DNA of 64,000 nucleotides from Phytophthora hibernalis (taxonomy: Eukaryota > Oomycota > Peronosporomycetes > Peronosporales > Peronosporaceae), in contig JAAKBF010000001.1 of NCBI GenBank assembly GCA_012656075.1, positions 310,001-374,000 on the forward strand. Reading direction: 5' to 3'. Positions 1 to 10,806 of this stretch are shown in pieces (the stretch's first letter is position 1; each line of letters starts with the position of its first letter). The notes beneath the pieces were generated by a model, which made no database searches, was not told the DNA's origin, and saw nothing but the letters and a program-made list of their open reading frames with translations. Position numbers and translations under genes: made by a program.

Positions 1-1610
1 ATAATGCAAAGAACATGAGAAGCGCGACGAGTCAAGTCCAGAGCAGGCGGCCAAACGTGATTAGTGGTGGATGCTCGGCCCATGTTTTGAACTCACTGAT
101 GCAAGATATCGGCCAGTTTCCTGTCGTCAAAGCCGTATTATCAAGATCCGTGGCTCTCACTCGTTTCGTTCGGGATCATCTAGCACTTTATGACGAGCTC
201 AAGCAGCTACAGCAAGCTTTACGAGACGCGGGTTGCAATGCCAGAAATCTGGATTTGCCGGTCCCAACGCGGTGGATTCGGTTCATGCTTGACGCTGAAT
301 CGCCGAAAGATACTGGAGAAACTCTTCTTGAATCCCGATTATGAGCCATTCATGGAACGATATCGCGAAACTGCGTCAAACCGGAAAAAACTTCTCTATG
401 TGATGGCGTTGGTTCGCGACGATGTCTTCTGAAACAGCTTAACCCTATTGTGGCCGACATTATACTTGAAATTTGTAAACGTAATTTCCATAGTAAAATG
501 TTAAACCTGCATAAATACTTGATTTTAGCCCGCACCCGCAACATAACAGCGTGGTTTTATAATACTAATTGCAATTATTGTAGTTAAATCAAGCATATTG
601 ATGGGTCAAATATAAAATCCTGTCATTATGATTCGTTAATATTTGTAACGCCAAGCATATTGCATGGTTTTAGGGGTACCAACCGCAATAGGGTTAAGAA
701 CAATAGTTCGGCTTTTGATCCAATTATCGAGGTTCGTAGAGCTCTGGAGGCTAACAATCAGTTTGTTTCAGGGATCTATCGATGGTTTAGGTGGCTGCGG
801 TATGACATCGTATACGGTGTTACGTCCCCAAACCGGAGCCTGAATTATCCGAGTCGGGGAATGAATCGGACGAGAGCGACTTGGAGGAGTGCGATTCTAC
901 ACAACTGCAAGTTCTTACTGGCCTTTGGGCTCTCAGCGGCGCAGCTGCAATTGTGTCCCCAGCTGCACCTGCGGACCACGATGTAGAATTGGTGAGGCCT
1001 CACCAGCCAATGGTGCATACACTAATCTCACTGCTGTTCGTTTTGATTATCTCCAAGAACTTTTTCGCGAGAAGATTCAGAAACGGTGGAGATACGTCCA
1101 CACAAATGCAATGTCGGTAACCTTCTTGCTGGATCGATCGAAGAATATTGATGAATTCGTGGACTCTGACGACCAGCAAGTAGATGATCAAGTGTGCATG
1201 TTGGCCGAACGATGCGGAATTGTATCCTTCACTGGTGTTGGTAACACGGTTGCTGCGTTAACCGCTGAGATTCTCGGTTTCAAATGCTTGAAACAGAGGG
1301 GTGGTGAAGCGCTACGAGCAAAGTATTCGGAATCCAGCCCGCTAGACTACTGGGGTGCACAAAGCGATATAAAATACCCTCTTCTGAAGAAGCTAGCTGA
1401 CATTGTGTTGGCGGTACCGACTTCTTCAGCAGCAAGCGAGAGCTAGGAGTATCCTTGATCACATTCACACAAAGAAAAGAAACCGACTGTCCGTGGAGAA
1501 GGTCGATATGCTTGCTTTTGTCTATATCAACTACGGTGCGCTTCTGAAGGATGAATTAGACCTTGCACGCCACCAGTCGTGTCCGGAGAGTGTATATACA
1601 GAATCTTAAA
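1..1610 (+). pseudogene. hAT-type transposase remnant
   Basis: A decayed hAT-superfamily transposase that enters from the left edge. Positions 15-344 read as the RNase-H-like core region containing 'GGCSAHVLNSLMQDIG', and 190-432 continues it in another frame. Positions 1100-1446 and 1403-1609 hold the C-terminal hAT dimerisation region: 'LDYWGAQSDIKYPLLKKLAD', then 'VPTSSAASE', then 'LDHIHTKKRNRLSVEKVDML' after a frame change near 1440. The stretch 430-880 has only weak coding remnants. A working transposase of this type would be about 600-700 aa in one frame, so this copy is dead. It resembles the minus-strand hAT at 39.2-40.7 kb in style. The superfamily call is firm; the family within it is not. 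Confidence 0.75.
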
Positions 1611-1700
1611 CGTCCATTAAACGATACGACTCAAAACCATCTTATTACCCATAATTACCGCGGCATCAGTCTTCTCATCGAAGACAGCCAGGTCTGCATC

Positions 1701-2382
1701 TCACGAGGTCTGGAACAATTCAGGATAGAGCGCGTCGAACAGGTAATTGACGACCAAGCACAGCGGATTCGCCAACTTCTTCGCGTTGCGCAGCTGCAGG
1801 TGGGGCAAGCTCGAGGAAGGCCTTCTTGAGTTCCTCGGCCTTCTGTCCACGGAAGTGTGTCACCTCGCGCATTACGCGCGCATGCACGCGCTCGAACTTG
1901 TCCATGGCGCAGCGAAAACGTCGTTTCGAGCCGAGTAGCGGACGGCGAGTCTTCGCCGCGAGCTGCGCCTGGAACAGGTTGCGGCGGTCCTCGTGCATGT
2001 CCAGCGCCTTCTCCACGGCCTTGATCCAGAGGGCGATTGTCGAGTCGCGGAGAAGGTCTCGGTTTCGATCTCGGTCTCCATCTGAAGCACGCGTGTGTCC
2101 AGCATGGACAGAATCGCACTGTAGTAGGACGTGGGCATCTCGGCGTCAGCCACCCAGTTGAGTCGCAGTGGGAATCTCGGCGTTCCCCTCGTCATGTCTG
2201 CTGGCGCGCACCTTGATCTTGAGCGACTGCATCTGCGCGTACAGCTTGGCCAGGTACTTGATCGCCTTGGCCAACTCGGGCTCCTCAATCACGCTGCTGT
2301 TCCCGCCGCCCTCGTTGTTATTACGTGTGTAGAAGAGATTGGGTGTTCCGTTCTTGGCCATGCTCTGGTACGTCGCCCCCAC
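1701..2382 (-). pseudogene. BAR-domain sorting-nexin-like pseudogene
   Basis: Minus-strand coding remnant in at least three frames. From the N-terminal side it shows 'KAIKYLAKLYAQMQSLKIKV' (2146-2382), then 'MHEDRRNLFQAQLAAKTRRP' and 'MDKFERVHARVMREVTHFRG' with 'EELKKAFLELA' (1720-2016). It then continues in another frame with 'QLRNAKKLANPLCLVVNY' to a stop at 1701. The amphipathic helices resemble the membrane-curving BAR region of sorting nexins, which act in endosomal retromer-type sorting. No PX domain can be seen, so this is a fragment. It could be another BAR or coiled-coil family; the SNX assignment is by resemblance only. Its neighbours are transposon remnants, which suggests a captured or degenerating duplicate. 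Confidence 0.5.
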
Positions 2383-2399
2383 CAGTTGCTAAGCTGCAT

Positions 2400-3296
2400 G
2401 GAATGCGGCTTTAATGGAGTCGGCCTCTGCGCCTCGCCCTTGAGTGCCACTGTGCAAGAGGATCACGCTCATACAGTTTCCACAACTTGGAACCTCTAGT
2501 TCAAAATATGTTATCTGATTGTTTGGAACATTTTTGAATTTTGAAAGGAATTTCGGTCCTTTTCCGAAAGTGTTTTAAAATGTTTAGAAGTCGTCCAAAA
2601 TCACCCCTAATGACGACTACTATGAAAATAATCAAGTTGACGACTTTAGAGATGACTCAAGAAGCGGGGTGATAATTAAGCGCCGGAAAGCCTCGCCGAC
2701 GTTGACAGCGCATAGAACGCCTTACTTCGTGTCGTGTTATCAAGCGGAATCGACCCGCCCAGATTGGATGAGCATGCTATCGTAAGACCCTCAAAAATTT
2801 CCCTCGGATCAACTGCCCCTGGCCCGGTACTCGTGGTGTTAACCCTTTCAGTTAAGTTAACAGTAGTTAGAAACCACAGCAGTGTTCTTAATATAAGCCA
2901 GTTTAACGCTAACCCGGAAATTGGTACTCGGTACCATATTGGACAGGAAGGCGAGGCCTTTGCAAGCTTACAGCAGGAGCGCCATGCGTCTGTTGTGGTT
3001 ATCGCGTTAACGCTTCCTCTAAAGCTAAGGTTCGTGTGACCCCGTCACCCCTGGGAGCACTTATAGTCACTCCCGCGACCGGCGCAGCTTACTACAATCA
3101 AGATCTCTCTGAGCATCGATGACTCAGGGAGCCGGCTGCCATCCCGGTAGGACTTTCCTCACCTCTCGCATACCCACTGGGCTAAGCTGGAGAAAATGGT
3201 CAGTCTCCTTAAGGTCGCACGCTAAGGTGCGTGTGACCCCCGTCACAATATACCTCTGTATTCTTCGTAGTAGGGACGGCAAGCATGATGTGGAGC
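2400..3296. repeat. Intergenic stretch with a spaced direct repeat
   Basis: No gene is recognisable. A 25-26 bp direct repeat (core GTGTGACCCC then CGTCAC) occurs at 3024-3048 and 3221-3246, about 197 bp apart. Such spaced copies are common in decayed LTRs, but LTR ends could not be identified here. Confidence 0.4.
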
Positions 3297-4560
3297 GTAT
3301 TACGAAGTCGGTTGTTTGAGCTTTTTCTGTACAATGGAGAAAGCGTAAATTTGTATTACAATTAATACTGGGAGGTAGGTAGCGAAGCTAGCTATTGGGA
3401 AGCCCAACGAGGATTATTTGACGTCAACTGGGTCAACATTCGTGCAACTTGAGTGTGTGGTCAACACATCTTTTGCGTGGTCAACAGAGAGTGAATTTAG
3501 AGTCAAGTGTGAACGAGCGAGCTTGTTGGACTGAAGTATATTCAGTGTGTAGAGTGTAGTGTGAGAGCCCGTTGAGTTTGAATGTAGTGTGTGACCTCGA
3601 TGGGTTTGTTGAGTGTGAACGAGCAAGCTCATGGAAGCTGAAGACAAGCTCTGTGTTGAGTGTGTGCGCCGGTTGAGTGTAGCGTTGTGTGAGCCGTCGA
3701 GTAGGTTGAGTGTTAATGAGTGAGTACATGGGAGATGAAGCCGTGTTCTGTGTAGTGTGCGCAGGTTAAGTAAGATTGCGTGCCCAAATTTAATATCGGC
3801 GCAGGGAATATGTGAGCCTATGCACTGTGGACTCGACACCATGCACTGCGACAAGAGCTTCGAGTACGCGGGCTTTCGTGAATACCAATAAATAGCGGGA
3901 GTGAAAATAAATTCCATCAATGCCAACGCCACGCCTAATATTCTATCTCCCAGACTAAACAACGTACCTAGTTGGGAGACTGAGCATTGACTAAGCACAT
4001 GTGGTATACCCAAATTTGTACATCGTCTTCAAACGGCAAGATTTGTTGTGCCTCGATTTTGAAATGTGATAACCTGGTGAAGTATCAGAAGAGAGGCTTT
4101 CCTGGCATCAAGTGCATGAACCAAGTCACCAGCGGACCCAACAACATATGTATGTTCTGTTATGCGTGTACGACGGATATCTACTTGAATGCGTCGCATC
4201 CGTGCTCTGCCCCTCGTCGTATTCGTTGCAGCGGATGTTGTACTTTAAAGTATTTTGCAGAAACTTCGCTTTTGGATTGCTATAGTCTCTCACTTTTTAT
4301 TTGGAACGATGGCGAAAACGAATATGAGGGGGCGCTCCTGTTCAAATACCCTCCGGAAAAGGCGACCCTCCGTTTGGATACTATCAACAACCTCTCGGTT
4401 CTCAACCGCGAAATGGGTGACGAGGTCGACCATCTGTTCGAGGCACTTCATGATGCCGCAACAATTGACGAGTTGCGTGAGCAATTATCTGAACGAGAGA
4501 GGTTCGGATCAGACCGTGGGAGTGATCACAACGCCATTAACGGAGACGAAAGCTAGAGCG
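3297..4560 (+). repeat. Repeat family R1, copy A (interrupted)
   Basis: The segments 3297-3365 and 3985-4450 align, in reverse complement, with one continuous block at 21.7-22.4 kb. They share long identical runs such as CTAAGCACATGTGGTATACC. Both copies encode a conserved peptide after an A/T-rich, intron-like stretch. Here it reads 'LRLDTINNLSVLNREMGDEV' and goes on to 'HLFEALHDAATIDELREQLS' before a stop at 4554. Differences in this peptide between copies are mostly conservative, which suggests it was once translated. I do not recognise the protein. It could be the 5' part of an unidentified DNA transposon. Confidence 0.6.
3366..3984. repeat. Insertion in R1 with GAGTGTG-rich minisatellite
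   Basis: This roughly 600-bp block is absent from R1 copy B. It is rich in irregular iterations of GAGTGTG(AG), GGTTGAGTGT and GTGTAGTGTG between 3450 and 3770. TGGGAG occurs next to both ends (about 3370 and 3977), possibly a target duplication. Open frames through it (for example 3414-4013 minus) only reflect the repeated motif and are not called as genes. Confidence 0.45.
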
Positions 4561-4604
4561 ACGAGCATAGTTTATCCAGTCGGAAGCGAGTGAGGACGAA
4601 ATGT

Positions 4605-4690
4605 TGTTGATCTCACTTACTTCTCACTCGCTCACTCACTCACATCCACTCACTCATACACATCCACTCACTCACACTCAAGAACTTACT
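4605..4690. repeat. CACTCA simple repeat
   Basis: Low-complexity run of CACTCA, CTCACT and CATCCACTCA units just beyond the helicase stop codon. Confidence 0.7.
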
Positions 4691-5556
4691 CACCCACCAG
4701 CCCACGCACTGAAAATCAAGCACACTTTCCAATTTTGAAAGATATCTCTGTACACAATATTGTTGGTGTGTACTCGGACATACTCGTCGATAGCCTCTGG
4801 GTCCACGGTAATCTTGATAGCCTTCCTAGAAGTCACTCTAGACAGCGCCACATACAGTTGTCCATGTGCAAACACGGCCGATTCAGGTAAATTCCTTTAT
4901 TGTGAATCGACTGTCCCTGTGCCTTGTTGATCGTCATTGCGAAAGCTGGAACCACCAGAAACTGCTTACGCTTCATCTTGAACGGGAAATCTTTGTCATC
5001 ATCAATATAGAATTTGATCCGAGGAATAAAAACGGTCGTGCCCTTGGGAGGGCCTGACATAACACATGCTTCAATACTTCACTCTCTCAGAAAACACCAG
5101 TCAGAACCGAGTCCCGTTGTACAGTCCTGCGTCATTGTTCAGGTTTCGGATCGTTATGATCAGAATCCCCACCTTCAACACAATCTGATGCGGTGGTATA
5201 CCGGAGAAATTGAGAGTTCAAAAACTCTTGCTCGAACACGTTAGGGTCAGCGACTCCCTCAAGAGTGTCAACGGAGAGATACTCCTTCGTAGCGCCTGTG
5301 AGTCGTTCAGCCCACCACATAGTCGATGAGCCCTACACTGGCATTTGTAGGAGCCAGAATCACCCGCTCAACGAAGTACTCGTCTGGCAAGTCATCTCCA
5401 CCAACACCTGGATACACCGCATCAATCAACGCGTTCACAATGCGCGTCCGTCGATCGTCTTCCACATCGCGATCGTGTGATTCCTCAACAGTGAGTAGAT
5501 TAAAATTTGGAAAAGATTTCATATCATCATCCACTTCGTCCTCGGCAGCGGTCACT
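4690..5556 (-). pseudogene. Helitron RepHel, helicase C-terminal part
   Basis: C-terminal third of a Helitron Pif1-like (SF1B) helicase, read right to left. It starts after the Harbinger insertion with 'EDEVDDDMKSFPNFNLL'. It continues with 'IVNALIDAVYPGVGGDDLPD' and 'FVERVILAPTNASV', then in other frames 'AFAMTINKAQGQSIHNKGIY', the helicase motif V/VI area 'QLYVALSRVTSRKAIKI', and a stop at 4690. Frame changes occur near 5310, 5130, 5060 and 4870. Pif1-like helicases of this class unwind DNA during rolling-circle transposition. The piece joins exactly in frame with 10807-12537 once the 5557-10806 element is removed. Confidence 0.85.
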
Positions 5557-5605
5557 GGACGCCTGCCAAAAATAGCATAGGAACCTGTCATATCTGCTGC
5601 AGATA
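5557..5605 (+). repeat. Left TIR of Harbinger element 1
   Basis: Matches the reverse complement of 10758-10806 at nearly every position over about 47 bp. It starts GGACGCCTGCC, preceded by target duplication ACT (5554-5556). Confidence 0.88.
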
Positions 5606-5812
5606 AGCCGGGCTTAAAAAAGATATATGTCAACATATCGGCCGGAGGCGGCACCACAAATACCGTAAATGGACGTAGTGTGTCCGACGAGAAGAGCCCA
5701 GGCCCCTGGGAATACGGCTACAGCCAGGCGTTCAACCTGACACTTGAGTTCGGACTGTACGGGGCAGTATCTTTCTTCGTTTCACTTTCGAATTTCCCGC
5801 CTGGCTGCGGTC

Positions 5813-7078
5813 ATGGAGGAGAGCGACGACATGGACGCGCTTCTATGCCTCACGGAGGTCTACCTGAAGTATGTGAACGACTTGTGCAAGGCTCGCGCGG
5901 AGGTGCACAGACTGCTACTCCTCGAGGCGTGGAGGATCGCCAGCCGTCATTACCTCGCAACCGAGGGCTTGGACCCCGAGTGACTCAGCGTGGATGACGC
6001 TGTACAAGTACGCAAGCGACACAAACTTCCTCAACGCCACCAGTCTTACCATGTAAGATCTTGTCGTAGTAATTAATCCCTTTTGGTTGCCTAGCCTAAC
6101 CACATGCTGTGTGGTCAATAGACCTATTCCTCCTATTGCTCCAGCGGTTTTCGAGCTTCTACACTCTATGCGCGCCTTCGTCACGCGGCCGTCCTGCGAA
6201 ACTTCTATACCTCCACCAAGTGCTGGGTCTTGTTCTCTGCTTTTACGTTAGATCGATGGAGCAGAGCACGCTCTGCATGCTGTTCGGAGTGCCTCCAGCG
6301 ACTCTCGCGAGGACGCTGTGCAGGGCCGAGAAGGCTCTTTCGCAGGCACTGCAAGGGTTTTCTCCTGCGCGGATATCTTTTCCCTCCCCGCACAGCAAGT
6401 AAGGCTGGACAAGCTGGTCGAAGCGAGGAAGTCCTTCTAAAGGGTTCATAGATGGCAAGAATCTTCGGGTACGGACTGATACGGAAGTTTATTTATCTTT
6501 CTGCCCTAGCTAATGCTTGAACTTCTTGCAGGTGATGCAGCCGTCCAGCGCAGACCTCCAGAACGCCATGTACAATGGCTGGCTGCACTCGGTGTTCGTG
6601 ACAGGCACCATCTGCTTCGCCGCGGTCGGCTGCATCATTTGGTGCAAGCACAACTGCCCCGGGTTGTGGAACGACTCAGACACGTCGTTGGGCTTCCGCA
6701 TGAAGCTGCTTAATACTACGTTTGCCCCGACGTCCGTATGAACGTTGTCTCCGACTCAGCGTTTCCCGGCTCGACGGAGATGTCGGGCCGCATATTGACC
6801 CCGCTGAAGGACGGAGACATCGATCGAATTGTTCCCTCACTCCGCAGCTCGGTGAGGACGCTGCACAACGCCATCACGTCGGTGCGTCAGGCTGCGGAGT
6901 GGGGCATGGGTGGCATGCAAAGGTGTACAGTAGGCTCAATATTCCCCTGCCGTACGACCCCGTGGTGCGTGGGCTCAGACTGAATAACATTTTCAGGCAG
7001 GCCAATTACCGGGTCCGCACCGTGGGAATTTCACAGATACGAACCACCTTCAGTGGTGAGATGGAGCTGCCGACGTAG
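5813..7078 (+). pseudogene. Harbinger-type DDE transposase
   Basis: Transposase of the HARBI1/DDE_Tnp_4 type, which cuts and pastes the element by recognising its TIRs together with a Myb-like partner. The start at ATG 5813 ('MEESDDMDALLCLTEVY') is chosen because the frame is coherent from there. Two spliceosomal introns are visible: 6053-6121 (GTAAGA…ATAG) and 6469-6531 (GTACGG…GCAG). Exon 2 has a helix-turn-helix-like part ('CMLFGVPPATLARTLCRAEK'). The catalytic triad can be placed at the Asp in 'FIDGKN' (about 6450), the Asp in 'VVSDSAFP' (about 6745) and the Glu in 'QAAEWGMG' (about 6895). Frameshifts lie near 5985, 6400, 6720 and 6920. The family is clear; function is lost unless the indels are sequencing errors. 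Confidence 0.82.
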
Positions 7079-7319
7079 TTAGGCTACTACCACGTCGTAG
7101 GAGCTGATTCCAGAGTCTGCTTTGATGAGTTGCGAAAAGCATGATCGTTTTCGTATGTATGTACCTCTGCGGCTTTGCTGGCTACATGTTGAATTGCGGA
7201 CGAATTGTAGGTGATGGTGCCAAGTGTCCGGTTCAAGGCGCGAAGCGAGCCCTTCTTCCTCTACTTCTATTCATATGTTCATGTTCATGTACATGTGTTG
7301 CAGTTGTATTAGGAGTTAG

Positions 7320-8807
7320 CAGAGGTAGTTGGTGATAAATGAAACGCGACAAGTAAATGATCATCTTCTGACTTGATCCGTAGTTCGCTAGAGCTCCGAT
7401 GCAGGACGGAGAAATCCAACAGACCTTGGAGATGACAGTCCTCAGCAACTATTCCTTCTTGAAGATTGCGCCGATCAACATGATCATCTTCTGTGTTCGC
7501 AAACGCGCGTCCTCTGTCACGGCGCGCGCGCTCGTCGGCCTCCTGCTTGTCCTGTCGGCGGAGCTCCTCGGCCTCGACCTTCTCGGCTTGGATCCGTGCT
7601 CCCTTCGCTGCAGTTTCGTCGCGGTGGCGCTGATCTTCCTCGGTACGTCGAGCTTCCGTCTTTCGTTCGTTTTCTTCGCGGAAAAACAGCATCATCTCGA
7701 GGTGCTGCTCCCCAGGTTGCTGCTGGCATTCTCAAGGTCCGCAAGTTTTTTTCAGCGAGGTGGTAGTCATCATGGCGCGGAGGCGTTTCGCCTTGACGAA
7801 GCTTGCTTCAGCTTCATCCTGGTCCTCTCCATCCCTCGCGCGCTTGGCCCCAACACTATCGTGGAACGAGTACAGATTGCCGCCCTCAAGGCGGTTGGAT
7901 GAGCTTTGAAGCGATGCATGGCGGTGGGCTTCCTGTTCATCGCGCGAGCCAGATTTGAAGCCACGCGCCGCTGTAGTCTTCGACGTCTTAGCGGCTACCA
8001 CGGTTTCGCAGCTATTCGAACTCGGGGAACTGGCCCTTCGTGGTTTCTTCAAACCCGCCGAACGCAGCTGGCGGGTCGCCGGCACGGACGGAAGTGGTGA
8101 TGGTCTCGGCGTGGGGGCAAACGCTTCCAGACCATCGACACCAACATGCACATCGCACGTATCTGGAGCCTCGGTGTGGCGGGGGAGGCGGATAGCCAGA
8201 ACGTCGTTCACGAGTTGGTCGCACGCAGACTCACTAGTAGTACAGCCACCGCTGCCGCATGGGGTGCTGCTTGGGCTGGCGGTGCCAGCCTGAGTCGTAC
8301 ATCCGACACCCTCTCCGACGTCAAAGTACGGGTCGAAGCTGAAGTCCGGCTCGACGAAACCCTCGTCTCCCTCCTGGTCATTTTCACCCCCTTCGTCCTC
8401 ATCGGCCTCGTCATCCCTCTCGACGACGTTCGCCTTGTCGTCGATGGATCGCTTGGCCAGCTTCGCCTTTATCACGTGTGGGGCATCTCGGCAGTACCCG
8501 TCGGCTTGCACATGCTGTAGAGGGCCTTGAACTTGCGTCTCAGACTGTCAAGGTCTCGTTCGACCCAGCTACGGCCTCGGCCCAGGTTGTAGTCGGAAGC
8601 AACGCGCTCCCACTCGTCCTTGCCGAGCGACAAGTGCTCTTCGACGATTTCGAGAAGGCGTTCGATCTCCACGAGGTTGTAGTTAGGGCTCCCACTTAGC
8701 TTAACCATCTGCAAGACAGCCACGTAAATGTTACGACCAGGTCGCGCAAGATTGAGCAGTATAACGGCGTACCGCTGGCGTTTGTTGGAAGAATCGAGGA
8801 CGTGCAC
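7320..8807 (-). pseudogene. Myb/SANT-like (DUF6818-type) protein of Harbinger 1
   Basis: Second gene of Harbinger element 1. Its N-terminal part (8807 to 8472) has a Myb/SANT-like trihelix: 'YNLVEIERLLEIVEEHLSLG', 'WERVASDYNLGRGRSWVERD' and 'LDSLRRKFKALYSMCKPTG'. This is the oomycete family I remember as DUF6818. A 1-nt frame break near 8475 leads to 'IKAKLAKRSIDDKANVVERD', an acidic segment (DEADEDEGGENDQEGDEG), a long Ser/Pro-rich linker, and after another break near 7700 a charged coiled coil ('EENERKTEARRTEEDQRHRD'). In Harbinger elements such proteins help the transposase bind the ends or enter the nucleus. The role here is inferred from position inside the TIRs. Confidence 0.75.
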
Positions 8808-9243
8808 TTGGAGGTGGTGGCGCGGGCGGAGATGAAGCTTGAGGGCTACCCGGAGAATCCGAAAATGAGTTGAGCGACTGCGGTGGCTGCGGCGGAGGCA
8901 GCAGGATCAATCGCCTACACCACGTCGCCCATAGCTACTAGGGCAACGAATACACCGCTGAAAATCGTTGGCTAGCCAGCTTCAAGGCGCGAAAACTCGC
9001 GCTCAAACACCAGCTACGACCCCAAAGATTCCACCGTGAAGAGATGCGATGCTTGCGTTCACGCCAAATCCATCGAGCGGCTGCCGTTGCTCGAAGCAAC
9101 AACCTTTCGAATCACCAGCCGAACGCAGTGCTATCATCAACTATCCTTCGTTTTTGCGCATCAAACCTTACTTACACGATGCAACGCATGTACAACTACA
9201 CCTCGGCCTTACTGTCCTCGTCCTCGCTACGTTCCATCACTTG

Positions 9244-10427
9244 CTATGGATCACGTTGGACCTGGATGTTGCGGTGGCGACAAGTGTCAGCTCGGCATCG
9301 ACAAACGAACCAGAGATCGTCGCCGTAGTCGACAGTAATCTCCTCACCTCGGCGAACACACTCCGTGGTTGCTACGACGACGGTCGTGCGTCTCCGTTGG
9401 CGACCTCGCGGAACTCGGCGACCGGGTTACAGGAGTGATTTACAAACCTCATCATACCACTCATCCTCTCGGCGTTGATCGCCACGCGCACGGGGGTCGA
9501 CGGGAGATCGGGGCGCGTCTTCATGACCAACCTGTACCCGCGGTTACGGGGACGGTCGCGAGCGGAAGCGCGGACATGCTCCATTTCGCCCAGATATTGA
9601 ATCGAGGACCTGACCGGCGTCAATGTCATAAGCCGCTACCACGCTCAGCGAAGACGTGCGCGTGTTGCGCATGAGACAGACGACGACGGACTCCGCGAGA
9701 CCGTTTCCGCATTTGCCTTCGTAGGGGCAGCAATTGGCGTTGCAGTACAAGTTCATAGCGGCGTTGCGACAGGAGTCCGTACGACACGGTGCGGAGCATG
9801 CGCACCAGCCAAAGTGCGCTACCGACGGAAGACGGTGGTCAGCGGGTTGTACTGCTCGCGCAAGTGCGCCACACTGCTTGGCCACCGTGCGAGAGCGAAG
9901 ACGTCGTCCGGGACCGATGGTCGAGACGGGCGGCGCACCTCGTCAGGTAGGGACAACATGATCTTGTGTTCTGCGTAGTCGACGGCACCACGATCAGGTC
10001 GCCGAGCCGTCACACGTGGGCGAGAGGACGGAGCTGAGGCTGTCCGGCGAGACTGTCGTCGGTCTTGGCGCGAGAGAGCCAACGTCAAACGCGTGGACAT
10101 GATGGGTGAACGGGGCGGCGTTTCCAGAAGCACTGGAGACGACGTTGTCGGGCTTCGCAGGCGGAGCTGCACTTCTGGCGAACTTAGCGGCGGATTCGTT
10201 TCGCGCTTTGACAATACCAGCTTACCAGGCGCAAGCCACGGGAGTGTCAGTGTGCCAGCGGACGCGTCGTCGGTTATGGCTTTCACGTCGTGGCTAAAGC
10301 TCGAGATGCCGTTGCGCTGCGACGACTTATCTCACTGCACGTTCGGCGGCGTGTTCTCCTCTTCGCTTGATGAGTCCACGACACATCGGAGCTTCCAGCG
10401 AACCGTCGAATTCGTCAGCCGTCCCAT
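9244..10427 (-). pseudogene. SET-domain methyltransferase-like gene of Harbinger 1
   Basis: Third gene between the Harbinger TIRs. From ATG 10427 ('MGRLTNSTVRWKLRC') there is a poorly conserved N-terminus with one in-frame TGA near 10335. After a frame change near 9820 comes a Cys-rich AWS/pre-SET-like stretch ('CRTDSCRNAAMNLYCNANC', 'CPYEGKCGNGL'). The SET core follows: 'YLGEMEHV', 'MRFVNHSCNPVAEF' (the NHSC cofactor-site motif, about 9429-9440) and 'GEEITVDYGDDLWF'. A post-SET Cys cluster ('CRCRADTCRH') precedes the stop at 9244. SET proteins transfer methyl groups from S-adenosylmethionine to lysines, usually of histones. Catalytic motifs are readable but split over three frames. The gene was either captured by the element or is a normal component of this Harbinger lineage. 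Confidence 0.8.
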
Positions 10428-10757
10428 GGTTTCTGCAGATGCAGCAGCAGTTGTTAGAATCACGCTACAAGTAACAATACAGCAAACTGTTTGAATCCAA
10501 GCTCACTTTTCAATGTGGTCTTCGCGCTTTTGACACAGATTGCAGAGTGAGCGGCTTTTCAAAACGTCGGAAGATATATGTCGGCGTTTAAGCCACCAGA
10601 GTGATGGTATGTTAGATGAGAGTGATGATTAGCATAAAGTATACAAAAAGCAATACTAACCATTTAGATGGGTTCACTGCATAAATCTAGGGGTAGGTGG
10701 GTTTCGTGAGACCAGATTTCTCGGGTCAGGAGGCGATATGTCGTCATATTTTGCCGC

Positions 10758-10806
10758 ATATCTGCAGCAGATATGACAGGTGCCTATGCTATTTTGACAG
10801 GCGTCC
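10758..10806 (-). repeat. Right TIR of Harbinger element 1
   Basis: Inverted partner of 5557-5605, ending …CAGGCGTCC and followed by ACT (10807-10809). It contains the palindrome CTGCAG within ATATCTGCAGCAGATATG. Confidence 0.88.

Larger units (their letters stand above)
5557..10806. mobile_element. PIF/Harbinger element with three genes
   Basis: A 5250-bp DNA transposon. The terminal inverted repeats are 5557-5605 and 10758-10806. Both begin GGACGCCTG and share TAGCATAGG and CCTGTCATATCTGCTGCAG; weaker similarity continues to about 5650 and 10711. The flanks carry a 3-bp duplication, ACT at 5554-5556 and 10807-10809, as expected for PIF/Harbinger. Deleting the element plus one ACT rejoins the Helitron frame across the site (…CIIPGPRDA|VTAAEDE…). 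Inside are a plus-strand DDE transposase, a minus-strand Myb/SANT-like gene (the usual Harbinger partner) and a minus-strand SET-domain gene. All three carry frame breaks, so this copy is probably immobile. Confidence 0.88.

Noticed and set aside
3414..4013. 199-aa minus frame rich in HSLTLN/HTTL motifs
   Set aside because: Translation of the GAGTGTG minisatellite, not a gene.
5680..5997. 105-aa plus-strand frame at the left of Harbinger 1
   Set aside because: It overlaps the transposase start in another frame and has no coherent motif; the 5813 frame fits the transposase.
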